This document shows, one piece after another, positions 29,402 to 31,838 of a DNA stretch of 31,838 bases. The stretch spans positions 1 through 31,838 of the forward strand of contig JAJDUT010000062.1 of NCBI GenBank assembly GCA_022826515.1, given 5' to 3'. Both the position numbers and the translations under genes were made by a program. How positions within the stretch are numbered: the first letter of the stretch is position 1; each line of letters begins with the position of its first letter. The stretch is from Candidatus Latescibacterota bacterium (GTDB lineage Bacteria > Latescibacterota > UBA2968 > UBA8231). Under the pieces are notes generated by a model. That model made no database searches, was not told the DNA's origin, and saw only the letters and a program-made list of their open reading frames with translations.

Positions 29402-31450
29402 TCAGCGAATCAACGCCAATTTAGTCGTTTGAACGGCACCTCCCGCTTGCAGCACGGCCCAATAGACCCCCGAAGCCACCCCTACACCCGCCGCCGTGCG
29501 ACCGTCCCAGCGCACGCGGTGCTCCCCGGCAGCCGCCCAACTATCGGCCAACACGCGAACCTGCTGTCCCATCAAATTATAGACGACAAGCCGCACGGGA
29601 CCGGCCTCGGCAAGAACAAAGGGAATGGTCACTTCGGCGTTGAACGGCGTGGGAAAGGGATCGCCTAGGCCGGACGCCAAATCATTCGGTAACTCGGACA
29701 GGAGCCGCGTCCCGGCGACGGGCTTGGCACTAGGCGGTTCTCCCACCGACACATCCTTCAATTGCCAGAGGGAAAAACCTGATGTGCGGTTTTGGTTGAA
29801 GGTATTGCGGAACTCGATAATGTTTGTGCCAGAGCGCAGGTCTGCGCGGTCTAAGATGAGATACCAACTCGTCCAGGCTTCGCTCTCTGGAATATCGGCG
29901 TAAGACAGTTCGTTAAAAAATATAGTGACCTCGCCGTCGCTTATTTCCTTTACCGAAAAATAACACGCGATACTGGAATTGGTTTTCTCATCAAAACCGA
30001 ACTTGACGCTCTTGGGATTTTTGGTAACTGTGGGCGGACTGTAGCCGAATAGTCCTCTACTCGGCAGGGACTCCACCACTTCGCCTTCAACAATAATGCG
30101 TTTAGTCCCAGAAGTTCCACCCCCTGTAATGACCTTCACTTCTCCGCTTTGCGCCCCAGCCGGAACCTTAACCACGATTCGGCTGTCGCTCCAAGTCACG
30201 TAATCTCCGGACGATGGCCGCACAGTGGGCGAGAATAGGACGTAACCGCTCCCTCGGCTGCTCCTGAAATTGGCCCCGATCAGCGTCAGACGGTCTCCGG
30301 GTTTGACTCTGCTCGGCGAAACACTGGCCAAGTAGGGGCTTGTTATCTCCAAGCGGATGGCGTTGCTCGTTCCTGCCGAGGTGCGGACGGTGACATTGCC
30401 AGAGCGCACATTCGTAGGAACGCGAAACCGGATGCGGGTATTCGACCAACTAGCCAACGCAGAGGAAGGGATCGCGATTGAGCCAATTCGCACGGTACTG
30501 CTTCCCCGCGAGGAACCGAAATTGTTGCCGGTGACGGTCACGACCTGATTGTACTGCACTTGGCGGGGAGAGACGGACGTGATTTGAGGAGACCCGCTTT
30601 CGATTTGAAGCCGCTTCGTCCCCGACGTCCCATTCGAAGTAGTAACCTGTACATTGCCACTTCGCGCTCTAGCTGGAACCTTCACGACAATTCTGCTGTT
30701 GGACCAACTCACATAGTCCGCAGCAGAAGGCCGTACATTAGACGTAAAGAAAACGTATCCAGTACCTCGTCTTGTACCAAAATTGCCACCCGCTAGCGTC
30801 AGGCGATCCCCTGTTTTTGCTCGAGTTGGCGAGATTCTCGTCAGATAGGGGCTCGTTATTTGTAGGCGGATGGCATTACTGGTGCCTTGGGACGTTCTAA
30901 CGGTCAGGTTGCCAGGGGGCGTATTGCGGGGAATACGGAACTGTATCCTGCTATTGGACCAAGAGGAAAACGAAGAGGAAGGAATCACGACCGAACCAAT
31001 TCGCACGGAACTGCTTCCCCGCGAAGAACCAAAATTACCCCCGCTTATGGTAACAACCGCATTCGCCCTTGGATTCTGTGGAGAGACGCGGCTGATGCGA
31101 GGAGAGGTGTTTGCGGAAACTTTCATAATCGGCAACACGAGTTTGCCGTATCCGCTGTCGTTGTCCCTTCCCCGATCTCCTATGTCAACCGTTGCCTCAA
31201 TGAGCGCATCCCACAATTGTCTGCGTGAGTACGATGGATTAGCCGACTTGATTAGGGCGGCTGCGCCAGCGACGTGGGGTGCCGCGAAGGAGGTTCCGCC
31301 AAAGACGTACGGCGCATGAGAAGCCGTCGATACGCCAGTAGGGGCGACGAGTTCGGGTTTGATGCGTCCATCGGTTGTAGGCCCTCGCGAGCTATAGTCT
31401 TCAATCCGGCCAGCATTCCAATTTCTATGATAGATTGCCCCGACGCTCAT
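29402..31450 (-). CDS. Subtilase (S8) C-terminal part with four TIG repeats and FlgD-like end
   Basis: The 682 residues from the ATG at 31450 begin inside a subtilase catalytic domain, with YSSRGPTTDGRIKPELVAPT and the Ser box GGTSFAAPHVAGAAAL (Ser54). The catalytic Asp and His and the oxyanion Asn are missing. Four IPT/TIG beta-sandwich repeats follow at about 115-198, 199-283, 284-369 and 370-455. A region of unknown fold follows (about 460-590). The end is a FlgD Ig-like/secretion-sorting type domain with FPTPFNAEVTIPFVL, VVYNLMGQQVRVL and ASGVYWAVLQAG. Such proteins are secreted or surface-bound. Homologous frame continues 5' of the ATG without a start, so this is a truncated gene and probably not a working protease. 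Confidence 0.85.
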   Translation of the reverse strand: MSVGAIYHRNWNAGRIEDYSSRGPTTDGRIKPELVAPTGVSTASHAPYVFGGTSFAAPHVAGAAALIKSANPSYSRRQLWDALIEATVDIGDRGRDNDSGYGKLVLPIMKVSANTSPRISRVSPQNPRANAVVTISGGNFGSSRGSSSVRIGSVVIPSSSFSSWSNSRIQFRIPRNTPPGNLTVRTSQGTSNAIRLQITSPYLTRISPTRAKTGDRLTLAGGNFGTRRGTGYVFFTSNVRPSAADYVSWSNSRIVVKVPARARSGNVQVTTSNGTSGTKRLQIESGSPQITSVSPRQVQYNQVVTVTGNNFGSSRGSSTVRIGSIAIPSSALASWSNTRIRFRVPTNVRSGNVTVRTSAGTSNAIRLEITSPYLASVSPSRVKPGDRLTLIGANFRSSRGSGYVLFSPTVRPSSGDYVTWSDSRIVVKVPAGAQSGEVKVITGGGTSGTKRIIVEGEVVESLPSRGLFGYSPPTVTKNPKSVKFGFDEKTNSSIACYFSVKEISDGEVTIFFNELSYADIPESEAWTSWYLILDRADLRSGTNIIEFRNTFNQNRTSGFSLWQLKDVSVGEPPSAKPVAGTRLLSELPNDLASGLGDPFPTPFNAEVTIPFVLAEAGPVRLVVYNLMGQQVRVLADSWAAAGEHRVRWDGRTAAGVGVASGVYWAVLQAGGAVQTTKLALIR

Positions 31451-31752
31451 CGCCCCTCTGGCATCCGCGGGACTCCCGATACTGTTCTTCGCAACCGCAT
31501 ACTCTTCAAAATCGTGGTTGAGCGACCATATCTTCAGCCTTCTGGGCCGAGCGTCCTCGCTGCGAACAGAAATTCCGTACTCTCCCGATTTCTCTACCTT
31601 GATTTCGATCGATTCTACAGGGTCGCCACCAGAAACATTTTGGCGATCGGTGCTTTCGGCGACGGTTTCGAGATCGCCGGAAGAGTTTACAAAATCGAGG
31701 GGCTTTGGTGCATAAAACTCGTGCCGGGGTGTTGGCTTCTTGTGTGTGTAGT
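31451..31752 (-). pseudogene. Upstream remnant of the truncated subtilase
   Basis: The same frame stays open upstream of the ATG at 31450. It reads subtilase-like sequence: FEEYAVAKNSIGSPADARGA runs straight into MSVGAI, and a beta-rich insert with EIKVEKSGEYGISVRSED lies further upstream. This arrangement is usual between the Asn and Ser parts of these secreted subtilases. No ATG, GTG or TTG occurs, and a TAA blocks the frame at 31787-31789. Similarity to a subtilase is lost at about 31750, so the gene has lost its 5' end there. Confidence 0.7.
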
Positions 31753-31838
31753 TTAGGCTTTCTCGGTTAGGGGATAGGATTCGGGTTTAGCCAAATGCAG
31801 TAGCCGGTTGAGTATGGCACATCCCACCCGTGTTTCGG
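31753..31838 (-). CDS. Possible C-terminal end of another gene at the window edge
   Basis: In a different frame from the subtilase, the minus strand is open from the window edge to a TAA at 31753-31755. It reads about 27 residues, including RVGCAILNRLLHLAKPES. The fragment is too short to assign. Because it replaces the subtilase N-terminus, it could be the end of an inserted mobile gene, but no transposase motif is visible. Confidence 0.3.
   Translation of the reverse strand, partial: ETRVGCAILNRLLHLAKPESYPLTEKA

Noticed and set aside
1..31838. tRNA, rRNA or CRISPR loci
   Set aside because: I saw no cloverleaf-like tRNA ends, rRNA segments or spaced repeats by eye. A covariance-model scan would be needed for certainty.

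Overview
The window is a high-GC bacterial segment that reads as Gram-negative. It has a polyprenyl-phosphate sugar transferase locus, a subtilase ending in a FlgD-like/sorting-type C-terminal domain, and a BatA-type vWA protein. The TIG-repeat subtilase with a 'SGVYWAVLQAGG' style C-terminus and the TrpE(G) fusion fit the FCB-related environmental phyla (Latescibacterota-like). That placement is inferred from domain style and was not tested. Both edges look like mobile-element damage: an IS110-type transposase end on the left and a decapitated subtilase on the right.

Layout. (1) 1-400: IS110 transposase tail plus an orphan ORF. (2) 401-8270, minus strand: an exopolysaccharide/O-antigen operon, read as a YjbQ/UPF0047-like protein, phosphohexomutase, O-antigen ligase/polymerase, GT4, GT2, and an undecaprenyl-phosphate sugar transferase. 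(3) 8371-11562, plus strand: an inverted heptamer repeat, sixA, an EIIA-Ntr-like PTS protein, and a large BatA/vWA membrane protein. (4) 11563-14560: an accessory island punctuated by three copies of the 3' end of the batA-like gene. It carries a MerC-like gene, an uncharacterised two-gene operon, and a convergent PLD-family nuclease-like gene. (5) 14618-29201, minus strand: a long aromatic amino acid supra-operon, read as trpE(G), trpG, trpD, a 75-aa coiled-coil membrane protein, trpC, trpS, aroQ, tyrA, an aroA homologue, a 46-aa membrane peptide, aroE, argS, aroK, aroB, rimO and DUF971. (6) 29202-29396: a classical trp attenuator with a Trp-Trp-x-x-Trp leader peptide, alternative RNA pairings and a U-tract terminator. 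(7) 29402-31752: a 5'-truncated subtilase with four TIG repeats.

How it works together. One attenuated promoter appears to feed chorismate-to-tryptophan genes, the Trp-tRNA synthetase, and then the shikimate/tyrosine genes, with many 1-14 nt overlaps or tiny gaps suggesting translational coupling. trpF, trpA, trpB, aroC and an early DAHP synthase are not in the window. The AroA homologue is intact as a reading frame but has lost most of the residues that bind shikimate-3-phosphate and PEP.

Most noteworthy: the three-copy batA 3'-end array marking cassette-like insertions; the degenerate AroA; the unannotated 46-aa gene coupled to aroE; the near-leaderless trpL attenuator; the PLD plus unknown-domain protein beside an uncharacterised gene pair; and two identical 28-bp perfect palindromes.
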